Shown: positions 7,258 through 12,697 of the stretch, piece after piece
Layout: every line of letters begins with the position of its first letter
How positions within the stretch are numbered: the first letter of the stretch is position 1
The notes under the pieces: generated by a model
Databases searched by the model: none
Told to the model about the DNA's origin: nothing
What the model saw: the letters and a program-made list of their open reading frames with translations, nothing else
Program-made: the position numbers and the translations under genes
From: Candidatus Levyibacteriota bacterium
GTDB taxonomy: Bacteria; Patescibacteriota; Microgenomatia; Levybacterales; UBA12049
NCBI GenBank assembly: GCA_023245515.1
Contig: JAHFKE010000012.1
Location: 1 to 22,102, forward strand
Reading direction: 5' to 3'
DNA length: 22,102 bases

Positions 7258-7266
7258 TGGTACAAT
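7258..7266 (+). promoter_or_regulatory. Extended -10 promoter of obg
   Basis: TGGTACAAT at 7258-7266 fits an extended -10. It lies 14 bases before the ATG at 7281 and just after the terminator of the previous unit. It overlaps an in-frame ATG at 7257, which therefore cannot be the start on this transcript. Confidence 0.6.
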
Positions 7267-7280
7267 ACAACCATACACAT

Positions 7281-8246
7281 ATGTTAGTCGACAACGTTAA
7301 TTTATACATAAAAGCGGGTAATGGCGGTAATGGTGCGGCAACTTTTCTCAGAAACGGTCAAACATCCAGGGGCGGACCGGATGGAGGCAATGGCGGTAAT
7401 GGTGGCAACATCTATTTTCAGGGATCAGCCAATGTGAATGATTTGCGGGTTTTCCGTTTTAAGAAAAAGGTTATAGGAGTAGATGGTATAGCTGGTAAAA
7501 ATAAGAAATTATTTGGTAAGAATGCTGAACATACAACTGTTTTCCTTCCTTTAGGCACACGGATTACGGATCTAGATTCAGGTAAAGTATTTGAAATAAC
7601 AGATACCGTTACTCCAATTCTCCTTGCGAAGGGTGGAGTAGGAGGTAGAGGAAATACTGAATTTAAATCAGCGACCAATCAAGCCCCGCAATACGCAGAG
7701 GAAGGAACGCCCGGTAGAGAGCGAAATCTGTTTCTCGAGCTTAAATTAATTGCGGATATCGGACTGATCGGACTTCCTAATGCGGGCAAAAGCAGCCTCC
7801 TTGCTGTTCTAACGCATGCTCATCCCAAGATTGGCAATTATCCCTTTACGACTCTTGAGCCCAATATCGGCATGTTGAATAAACATACGATTGCTGACAT
7901 TCCTGGTCTTATCGAGGGAGCATCTGCAGGGAAGGGCTTGGGAGTTTCATTCCTTAAGCATATTGAGAAGACAAAGATGCTGATTCATTGTGTTGATTCT
8001 ACGGATGTAGATGCTAAGAAAACATACGAGACCGTTCGTCAGGAGTTTAAAGAATATAATGCGCTCCTTCTGGAAAAGCCTGAGATAGTCCTGCTTACTA
8101 AGACTGATCTAGGAGACAAAAAATTGCTCGATAAAAACGTAAAGCTTTTTAAGAAAATGGAGAAAACAGTGCTGACTTGTTCGATATATGACCAAGACAG
8201 TATCGACGAGCTAAAAAAAGCAGTCGAAAAATCCCTTGAGTCCTAG
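7281..8246 (+). CDS. obg: Obg/CgtA-family GTPase
   Basis: Ribosome-associated GTPase of 321 residues involved in large-subunit assembly and growth control. The N-terminal Obg domain (about 1-155) has the glycine-rich signature repeats (KAGNGGNGAATF, GGPDGGNGGNGGN, GGVGGRGN). The G domain shows G1 GLPNAGKSS, G2/switch I YPFTTLEPNIG, G3 DIPGLIEGA and G4 TKTD in place of the usual NKxD. The protein ends soon after G5 (TCS) and lacks the C-terminal OCT extension of many Obg proteins. The start at 7281 (MLVDNVNLYIKAGNGG) matches the family N-terminus. The upstream in-frame ATG at 7257 overlaps the promoter. Two consensus changes (N to T in G4, and GxPNVGKS to GLPNAGKS) are conservative. Confidence 0.95.
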   Translation: MLVDNVNLYIKAGNGGNGAATFLRNGQTSRGGPDGGNGGNGGNIYFQGSANVNDLRVFRFKKKVIGVDGIAGKNKKLFGKNAEHTTVFLPLGTRITDLDSGKVFEITDTVTPILLAKGGVGGRGNTEFKSATNQAPQYAEEGTPGRERNLFLELKLIADIGLIGLPNAGKSSLLAVLTHAHPKIGNYPFTTLEPNIGMLNKHTIADIPGLIEGASAGKGLGVSFLKHIEKTKMLIHCVDSTDVDAKKTYETVRQEFKEYNALLLEKPEIVLLTKTDLGDKKLLDKNVKLFKKMEKTVLTCSIYDQDSIDELKKAVEKSLES

Positions 8247-8247
8247 C

Positions 8248-8307
8248 CTACTTTTGCTTCTTTTTCTTCTTTTTCTCTTTCTGTGGTTTAGAATTTCTCT
8301 GCGCCAT
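8248..8307 (-). CDS. Candidate 19-residue lysine-rich peptide
   Basis: A minus-strand frame encodes MAQRNSKPQKEKKKKKKQK: nineteen residues, ten of them lysine. Its stop lies one base beyond the obg stop, so the genes converge. A TACAAT box (minus strand, 8314-8319) sits 6 bases before its ATG, the same spacing found at other genes here, and a weak -35 (TTGCAT) lies 16 bases further up. Such a peptide could bind RNA or ribosomes, but I do not recognise a family. It could equally be chance coding in a purine-rich strand. Confidence 0.35.
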   Translation of the reverse strand: MAQRNSKPQKEKKKKKKQK

Positions 8308-8313
8308 ATTCTA

Positions 8314-8319
8314 ATTGTA
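8314..8319 (-). promoter_or_regulatory. Possible -10 box for the lysine-rich peptide
   Basis: On the minus strand the box reads TACAAT, with TTGCAT (8336-8341) 16 bases upstream as a partial -35. It lies 6 bases from the ATG at 8307. Confidence 0.3.
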
Positions 8320-8358
8320 AGCAATTGGAATTTTAATGCAATATAGGAATATTATAAT

Positions 8359-8400
8359 AATTTCTAATTTCCTAAGTCTTAAGTCTGACATCTTAGGTCT
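8359..8400 (+). repeat. Six heptamer units upstream of hflX
   Basis: Six consecutive 7-base units: AATTTCT and AATTTCC, then TAAGTCT twice, then GACATCT and TAGGTCT. The array ends 7 bases before the extended -10 of hflX, so it occupies the -35 region. Read on the other strand it resembles the TTAGAAA/TTAGGAA array at 5153. Confidence 0.6.
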
Positions 8401-8407
8401 GATCTGG

Positions 8408-8416
8408 TGCTATAAT
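8408..8416 (+). promoter_or_regulatory. Extended -10 promoter of hflX
   Basis: TGCTATAAT at 8408-8416 is a perfect extended -10, 6 bases before the ATG at 8423. The transcript should be leaderless or nearly so. Confidence 0.7.
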
Positions 8417-8422
8417 GGTTCA

Positions 8423-9550
8423 ATGACTATGCAGGAAATAAAACATACGTTGCGGGTGATGCCGATTCATATCATCAATCCCAATGCTAACAAAGAAAGA
8501 GCAGTGTATGTAGGGGAGGAGCTTGAATCACTCATTGATACGCTTGGCGCTGAGATTGTTGAGCGGGTCATGCAGAAGCTTGAAAAGCCTGACAATGCTA
8601 CCTATATTGGGAAGGGAAAAGTAAAAGAAGTCGCAGGTTTGGTGAAAGAAAAGGATGTCGATGTCGTTGTTTTGAGCACCACAGCTAAGCCTAGGCAGGT
8701 ACATGCATTAAAGACAGAGCTCCAGAAGGTAAATCCTCAGATTGAAGTATGGGACAGGGTGGATCTGATTTTGCAAATATTTGACAAACATGCCTCCACA
8801 ATTGAGTCAAAATTGCAAATAGAACTGGCTCGCATGCGCTATATGGGCCCACGTATTTACGGAATGGGATTTGTTATGTCACAGCAGGGTGGAGGTATCG
8901 GGACGAAGGGAATTGGTGAGACGAATACCGAGCTTATGAAAAGACACTGGAGAGCTGCGATGAAGAAAGTGGTAGATCAGCTGAGGAAAATAAGTTCCAA
9001 TCGAGAGTTGCAGCTAGAAAGACGTAAAAAGACAGGCATACAAACTGTTTCAATTGTCGGCTATACTAATGCCGGTAAAAGCTCTCTGTTTAATTTATTG
9101 ACCGGCAAAAGTACGCTTGTTGAGAATGAATTATTTGCGACACTTGATAGTACGGTTGGTAAATTGTACCTGCAGGCGTTACAGAAGGAGATTCTAATTA
9201 CCGACACAATCGGGTTTATCCGTAATCTTCCACCCAAGCTTATTGATGCCTTTAAGTCTACGCTCATGGAATCAATGCACGCAGATGTGTTGCTTCATGT
9301 GATCGATGTTTCTGATCCTGAGGTGGATACCAAAATACACGTAGTAAATAATATTTTGAAGGACTTAGGACGGAACATTGATGACGATATCTATGTGTTT
9401 AATAAAATCGACGCGATTGATTTAAATGAGGAAGAATTAAAAGTTAAGTATGCTGCCTATTCTCCTCTTATTATTTCTGTTAAGCAGAATGTTGGAATAG
9501 AAGCCGTAAAAGAGGCAATTGCAAGAAGATTGGCAACAATTAACAATTAA
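8423..9550 (+). CDS. hflX: HflX-family ribosome-associated GTPase
   Basis: GTPase of 375 residues; HflX binds and splits stalled or hibernating 70S ribosomes. The N-terminal HflX domain shows the nucleotide-binding-like region (YIGKGKVKEV, DRVDLILQIF), then the helical linker with ELARMRY and a glycine-rich GGGIGTKGIGET. The G domain has G1 GYTNAGKSS, switch I ELFATLDSTVG, G3 DTIGFIRNLP and G4 NKID. The frame is open to an ATG at 8336, but that start lies upstream of the promoter at 8408 and adds nonconserved residues. I chose the ATG at 8423; a second in-frame ATG follows at 8429. The last codons and the stop lie inside the heptamer array at 9535. Confidence 0.95.
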   Translation: MTMQEIKHTLRVMPIHIINPNANKERAVYVGEELESLIDTLGAEIVERVMQKLEKPDNATYIGKGKVKEVAGLVKEKDVDVVVLSTTAKPRQVHALKTELQKVNPQIEVWDRVDLILQIFDKHASTIESKLQIELARMRYMGPRIYGMGFVMSQQGGGIGTKGIGETNTELMKRHWRAAMKKVVDQLRKISSNRELQLERRKKTGIQTVSIVGYTNAGKSSLFNLLTGKSTLVENELFATLDSTVGKLYLQALQKEILITDTIGFIRNLPPKLIDAFKSTLMESMHADVLLHVIDVSDPEVDTKIHVVNNILKDLGRNIDDDIYVFNKIDAIDLNEEELKVKYAAYSPLIISVKQNVGIEAVKEAIARRLATINN

Positions 9551-9597
9551 CAATTAACAATTAATAATTCGCCATGAGCCATAAGCCATCAGCAAGT
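9535..9597 (+). repeat. Nine-unit heptamer array across the hflX stop and the next start codon
   Basis: AACAATT is repeated exactly four times (9535-9562), followed by AATAATT. Four more units with a different consensus follow in phase: CGCCATG, then AGCCATA and AGCCATC, then AGCAAGT. The first two units encode the final residues of HflX and include its stop codon. The units from 9570 contain the ATG (9574) and first residues of the GIY-YIG gene. Confidence 0.75.
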
Positions 9598-9852
9598 AAG
9601 TTTACCGTCTATATTCTTGAGTGCGCTGATGGCACGTACTACACGGGTTGCACCAATAACCTTGAGAAGAGGTTGAAGGAGCATAATACTTCGAAAAATG
9701 GGGCTCACTATACAAAAATAAGAAGACCAGTCGTGCTTACGCACCAGGAGGAATTTTCAACACTTCTTGAGGCTCGGGGGCGGGAGGCTGAGATAAAGAG
9801 GTTGACGAGAGAGGAGAAAGAAAAATTGCTTGATTCTAAGGGTTATCGGTAA
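9574..9852 (+). CDS. GIY-YIG superfamily nuclease, YhbQ/UvrC-N type
   Basis: Stand-alone GIY-YIG domain of 92 residues. The core shows VYI (12-14) and YTG (23-25) in place of GIY and YIG, R33 in LEKRLKEHN, and a probable catalytic glutamate in REAEIKRL (E71). This matches the small YhbQ-like family of predicted single-domain endonucleases, whose cellular role is not well established. The first eight residues (SHKPSASK) come from the heptamer array, so the N-terminal extension is probably nonfunctional. An obvious Shine-Dalgarno site is absent. The gene lies between hflX and yjbQ, each with its own promoter-like element. Confidence 0.88.
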   Translation: MSHKPSASKFTVYILECADGTYYTGCTNNLEKRLKEHNTSKNGAHYTKIRRPVVLTHQEEFSTLLEARGREAEIKRLTREEKEKLLDSKGYR

Positions 9853-9857
9853 TATTA

Positions 9858-9863
9858 TATAAT
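9858..9863 (+). promoter_or_regulatory. -10 box of the YjbQ-family gene
   Basis: A perfect TATAAT lies 6 bases before the ATG at 9870, and there is no Shine-Dalgarno sequence. No clear -35 is seen. Confidence 0.55.
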
Positions 9864-9869
9864 AAAATT

Positions 9870-10253
9870 ATGAATCTTCATGTTCAGACTACTAAACGAA
9901 AAGAGATTGTAGACATTACTCGCCTGGTAGAGGAGGAGATTTTGAAGATGGGAGCTTCGGATGGAGCTTGTTTGGTTTTTGTTAAACATACGACTGCGGC
10001 TTTGACTACGGCTGACTTGGATCCAGGGACTGATTTGGACATGCTTGATGCTTTTGATTTGATTGTTCCCAAGCTTGCATATCGTCACCCGCATAATCCC
10101 GCTCACGTGCCTGACCATATCATGTCATCGATTATCGGACCATCTGTGAGTGTCCCAGTCAGGAAGGGTAAGTTGGAGTTGGGTACATGGCAGAGAGTGG
10201 TTTTGGTAGAGCTTGATGGTCCCCGTGAGAGAGAAATAGCAATAATTTGCTGA
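9870..10253 (+). CDS. YjbQ / UPF0047 family protein
   Basis: Single-domain protein of 127 residues. Family signatures are VKHTTAALT (about 35-43), HPHNPAHVPDHIMSSIIGPS (about 72-92), VPVRKGKLELGTWQ and ELDGPRER near the end. YjbQ proteins are often annotated as secondary thiamine-phosphate synthases because they can replace ThiE weakly in a genetic test; their real substrate is uncertain. The conserved histidines H38 and H72/H74 likely form the active site. It ends with TGA, showing that TGA is a stop in this genome. The start is fixed by the TATAAT immediately upstream and the conserved N-terminus. Confidence 0.92.
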   Translation: MNLHVQTTKRKEIVDITRLVEEEILKMGASDGACLVFVKHTTAALTTADLDPGTDLDMLDAFDLIVPKLAYRHPHNPAHVPDHIMSSIIGPSVSVPVRKGKLELGTWQRVVLVELDGPREREIAIIC

Positions 10254-10281
10254 GCCCCTTTTTCAGTAGTAATTCTTTCTG

Positions 10282-10304
10282 TGTAGAAATATCTTGATTC
10301 TACA
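10282..10304. repeat. Perfect 7-bp inverted repeat after the YjbQ gene
   Basis: TGTAGAA (10282-10288) and TTCTACA (10298-10304) flank 9 bases. It could be a weak terminator (no T-run directly after it) or an operator upstream of the response regulator at 10365. Confidence 0.35.
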
Positions 10305-10342
10305 ATCTAAAGTTGTAATCTAAACTTTAATCTTTTTTTAAT
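10303..10342 (+). promoter_or_regulatory. TTTAAT box and upstream direct repeats before the second response regulator
   Basis: TTTAAT occurs at 10326-10331 and 10337-10342, 11 bases apart, within TTTAATCTTTTTTTAAT. Immediately upstream, AATCTAAA recurs at 10304 and 10317, 13 bases apart. The box covers the position of a -35 for the -10 at 10350. Direct repeats at one helical turn are the geometry of OmpR/PhoB-family operators, so autoregulation by the gene at 10365 is likely (inference). Confidence 0.55.
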
Positions 10343-10349
10343 GATTGTG

Positions 10350-10355
10350 TAGTAT
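10350..10355 (+). promoter_or_regulatory. -10 box of the second response regulator
   Basis: TAGTAT lies 9 bases before the ATG at 10365 and 7 bases after the TTTAAT box, with no separate -35. That is typical of an activator-dependent promoter. Confidence 0.45.
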
Positions 10356-10364
10356 GCTTTTTAT

Positions 10365-11033
10365 ATGAGAATCCTTTTGATAGAAGACGAGAAAGAAATG
10401 GCGCTTGCCATAAAAAACGGGCTAAAGGATTATTTTACTGTGGACATTGCGCTTACCGGAAAAAAGGGGGAAGAAAAGGCGCAGGCAGATGAGTATGACT
10501 TGATCATAATAGACTTTATTTTGCCTGATACTGATGGTGTTGCTGTGTGTAAAAAAATAAGAGAAGTAGGGCTAAAAATGCCTATCCTCTTCCTTACCGG
10601 TCAGGATGAGGTTAGAACAAAGGTTCTGGCTCTTAATGCAGGTGCTGATGATTATTTGATAAAGCCTTTCAAGTTCGCCGAGCTATTAGCACGTATTCGC
10701 GCGCTTTTGAGGAGGCCCCCTATTACTTTTATCTCACAGATTCTTTCCGTTGGCGATCTAAGCCTTGATCTTTCGCAGCGTATTGCTACTAGAAAAGATC
10801 GTTCAGTCTTTTTAAGTCGTAAGCAGTTTCAGTTACTTGAATATTTTATGAGGAATGTGGGCATAACGATAAGTCGAGAGATGATTTTAGAGCATGCTTG
10901 GGACAGCACGAGTGAGCCCAAGACGAACCTGGTTGATGTACACGTCAATTACTTGAGAGATCGTATTTATAAGGCGTTAGGAAAAAGGTTTATCAAAACT
11001 GTCCGGGGATTGGGGTACAAGATTGAAATATAG
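10365..11033 (+). CDS. OmpR/PhoB-family response regulator (second two-component pair)
   Basis: Regulator of 222 residues. The receiver (about 1-118) has the acidic pair E7/D8, phosphoacceptor D50 in IIIDFILP, the threonine of FLTGQ, and lysine in YLIKPF. The winged helix (about 128-222) has LSRKQFQLLEYFMRN and ends KTVRGLGYKIEI. It is a paralogue of the regulator at 1338 with the same length and order but clearly diverged. It is followed by a 35-residue peptide gene and its presumed partner kinase at 11238. Its promoter carries the TTTAAT box that recurs at the terpenoid operon and at 21537, making it the best candidate for the protein that binds them (inference). Confidence 0.93.
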   Translation: MRILLIEDEKEMALAIKNGLKDYFTVDIALTGKKGEEKAQADEYDLIIIDFILPDTDGVAVCKKIREVGLKMPILFLTGQDEVRTKVLALNAGADDYLIKPFKFAELLARIRALLRRPPITFISQILSVGDLSLDLSQRIATRKDRSVFLSRKQFQLLEYFMRNVGITISREMILEHAWDSTSEPKTNLVDVHVNYLRDRIYKALGKRFIKTVRGLGYKIEI

Positions 11034-11069
11034 CTTGACGAAACTTATAAGAAAGGGGGTGATATACAT

Positions 11070-11177
11070 ATGAAGGCAATTGTTGAGAAAATATTGAAAG
11101 ATAAAAACGCCAGAAACAAGTCGATGCTAAACACGCTTATGGTAGCATCTGTAGTTTCATTTAATCCTTGGGCATAA
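11070..11177 (+). CDS. 35-residue peptide between regulator and kinase
   Basis: The peptide opens MKAIVEKILKDKNARNKS and ends in a hydrophobic stretch, MLNTLMVASVVSFNPWA. A strong Shine-Dalgarno sequence, AAGGGGGTGA (11053-11062), lies 7 bases before the ATG; it is one of the best in the window and supports real translation. The first half is basic and amphipathic; the second is hydrophobic and ends in an aromatic motif. It is too short for a normal transmembrane protein plus domain. Position between a response regulator and a multi-pass sensor kinase invites a role as a signalling peptide, a kinase-modulating membrane peptide or a leader peptide. I do not recognise a family. Confidence 0.6.
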   Translation: MKAIVEKILKDKNARNKSMLNTLMVASVVSFNPWA

Positions 11178-11206
11178 GCATAATTATGTTCTCTACGAGG
11201 GGCTAA

Positions 11207-11215
11207 TGATATAAT
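11207..11215 (+). promoter_or_regulatory. Extended -10 promoter of the second histidine kinase
   Basis: TGATATAAT at 11207-11215 is a perfect extended -10. It overlaps the in-frame ATG at 11214, so transcripts made here must use a later start, such as 11238. Confidence 0.55.
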
Positions 11216-11237
11216 GTTATTAGCCCTGAGTTATTTT

Positions 11238-12653
11238 ATGCTTTTTTTGTCCAACATTAAGAAACTTGTTTCTTCAAAATCTTCCAATAAAGACAGCGCT
11301 CGTCGTGCCTTTATTTTAAATGTTCTTCTTCTGGGATTAATTATTCTGACCTTGGTTAGCTTTATCCATGCTCTCGTTGCATGCATTGTTGACTTGAATG
11401 CGGACTCGTCGATTTCACCTTCTATGATTGTTATATTCTTAGCCTTCTTTTCATTTTTACTATTTCTATCAAAGAAAGGAAAGGTGAATGTCTCTGCTGG
11501 TATCTTTATTACCTTTCTTTATTGTGCCGGATTCTATACGGTTCTAACGTGGGGAGCCGATGTACCTCAGGCGCTTTTAATTTTTGCTCTCATTATCGTG
11601 ATGGCTGGCATTCTTATTAATACAGTCTTTGCGTTTGCAGCAACCTCTCTTACTAGTATTACCTTGTTGGTTCTATCATTTTTGCAGGCCGAACACTTCT
11701 ATACTCCGCATACTCAATGGAAAGCATTGCCACACAATTTTGGTGACACTGTAGTAGCAGTAGTGACTCTAGCTGTTATTGCTCTGGTTTCTTGGCTATT
11801 TAACAGGGAGAGTGAAAAAGCTCTTAAGAGAGCCAGGCATTCAGAGGCTGCTTTGAAACGATATAATGATGAACTTGAGGTTGTTGTACAAGAGAGGACG
11901 AGGGAGTTGCAGCAAATACAGGCGGAGCAATTGCTTCAATTGTATAGATTTTCAGAGTTTGGGCGGATGTCGTCGGGATTATTCCATGATCTGGTGAATC
12001 ACCTAAGTTTGATATCGCTTAATTTGGATCGACTTAATGATAAGAGTAAGCATCTCAAGCAGCAGGAAATCAAGCAATTACTTGATAGGGCTGTGAGTGG
12101 TATGAATCGTCTTGAAGATTTCGTTATGACAGCCAAAAAGCAGATGCAGAATCAGGAAGTTCTCCAGGATTTTTCTTTGAGGAAAGAGATAAATCAGGTA
12201 ATAAAGCTTCTTTCATACAAAGAGAAGAAATCTCAAATCAAAGTTTTGTTTCACTATGAAAAAGATATACAGATGTTTGCCAATCCCATTAAGCTTACTC
12301 AAGTTATGACGAATTTGATCATGAACGCACTAGATGCTTACGATGATAGTTTGAGGGAGGATAAGCGTATTGTGATCAGTCTTATACAAAGGGGCGCAAG
12401 AGCGCGGATTACTGTTCAAGACTTTGGAAGTGGTATTAGCACAAGTCACCTTCCTAAAGTTTTTGATTCTTTGTTTACAACCAAAAGCTTTGAAAAAGGT
12501 ATGGGTTTGGGTCTTTCTATCTGTCGAGATATCGTTGAAAAAGATTTTCAAGGGAAAATATCTGTGGAAAGTAGTGAAAAGAAAGGTACGATATTCACTG
12601 TAGATTTTCCCATCAGGAAGTCCCCGAAAGGAAAAATAAGAAGAAGCGCCTAA
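11238..12653 (+). CDS. Multi-pass membrane sensor histidine kinase (second pair)
   Basis: Kinase of 471 residues. About five or six membrane helices cover residues 25-190, with short connections and no sizeable external domain. A coiled coil follows (about 192-235, ELEVVVQERTRELQQIQAEQ). The DHp segment is FGRMSSGLFHDLVNHL, with phosphoacceptor H250 in an HDLxN context as in kinases that lack the HExxP form. The ATPase domain shows N box NLIMNALDAY, G1 DFGSGIS and G2 KGMGLGLSI. Integral sensing suggests a lipid, peptide or membrane-state signal. An earlier in-frame ATG at 11214 has GAGGGG 11 bases upstream and could be used on readthrough transcripts. I prefer 11238 because the -10 box covers 11214. 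The stop codon lies within the terpenoid operon's TTTAAT box. Confidence 0.9.
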   Translation: MLFLSNIKKLVSSKSSNKDSARRAFILNVLLLGLIILTLVSFIHALVACIVDLNADSSISPSMIVIFLAFFSFLLFLSKKGKVNVSAGIFITFLYCAGFYTVLTWGADVPQALLIFALIIVMAGILINTVFAFAATSLTSITLLVLSFLQAEHFYTPHTQWKALPHNFGDTVVAVVTLAVIALVSWLFNRESEKALKRARHSEAALKRYNDELEVVVQERTRELQQIQAEQLLQLYRFSEFGRMSSGLFHDLVNHLSLISLNLDRLNDKSKHLKQQEIKQLLDRAVSGMNRLEDFVMTAKKQMQNQEVLQDFSLRKEINQVIKLLSYKEKKSQIKVLFHYEKDIQMFANPIKLTQVMTNLIMNALDAYDDSLREDKRIVISLIQRGARARITVQDFGSGISTSHLPKVFDSLFTTKSFEKGMGLGLSICRDIVEKDFQGKISVESSEKKGTIFTVDFPIRKSPKGKIRRSA

Positions 12654-12697
12654 ATTTTAATCTTTTTTTAATGTTAATGTTTTAATATATATTTAAT
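12648..12697 (+). promoter_or_regulatory. Promoter and double TTTAAT box of the terpenoid operon
   Basis: A 25-base element at 12648-12672 is identical to the one at 21537-21561. It contains TTTAATCTTTTTTTAAT, with TTTAAT at 12656 and 12667, 11 bases apart. A second pair of TTTAAT lies at 12681 and 12692, also 11 apart, the last one overlapping the ATG at 12696. The likely -10 is TAATAT at 12683-12688, 7 bases before the ATG, with the first box over the -35 position. The second pair would cover the -10 and start codon and so might repress. Function is inferred from spacing and recurrence. Confidence 0.6.

Noticed and set aside
8336..8422. Earlier start for HflX
   Set aside because: This region contains the heptamer array and the extended -10 promoter; the encoded residues are not family-like.
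9535..9597. CRISPR-like array
   Set aside because: The units are 7 bases, contiguous and without spacers, so this is a tandem short repeat.
9855..10118. Minus-strand 87-residue frame opposite the YjbQ gene
   Set aside because: It lies fully antisense to a conserved gene and shows no recognisable domain or promoter.
12656..12672. Intrinsic terminator for the second histidine kinase, suggested by the T-run
   Set aside because: There is no GC-rich stem before the T-run, and the same sequence occurs in two other promoters, so it is better explained as an operator.
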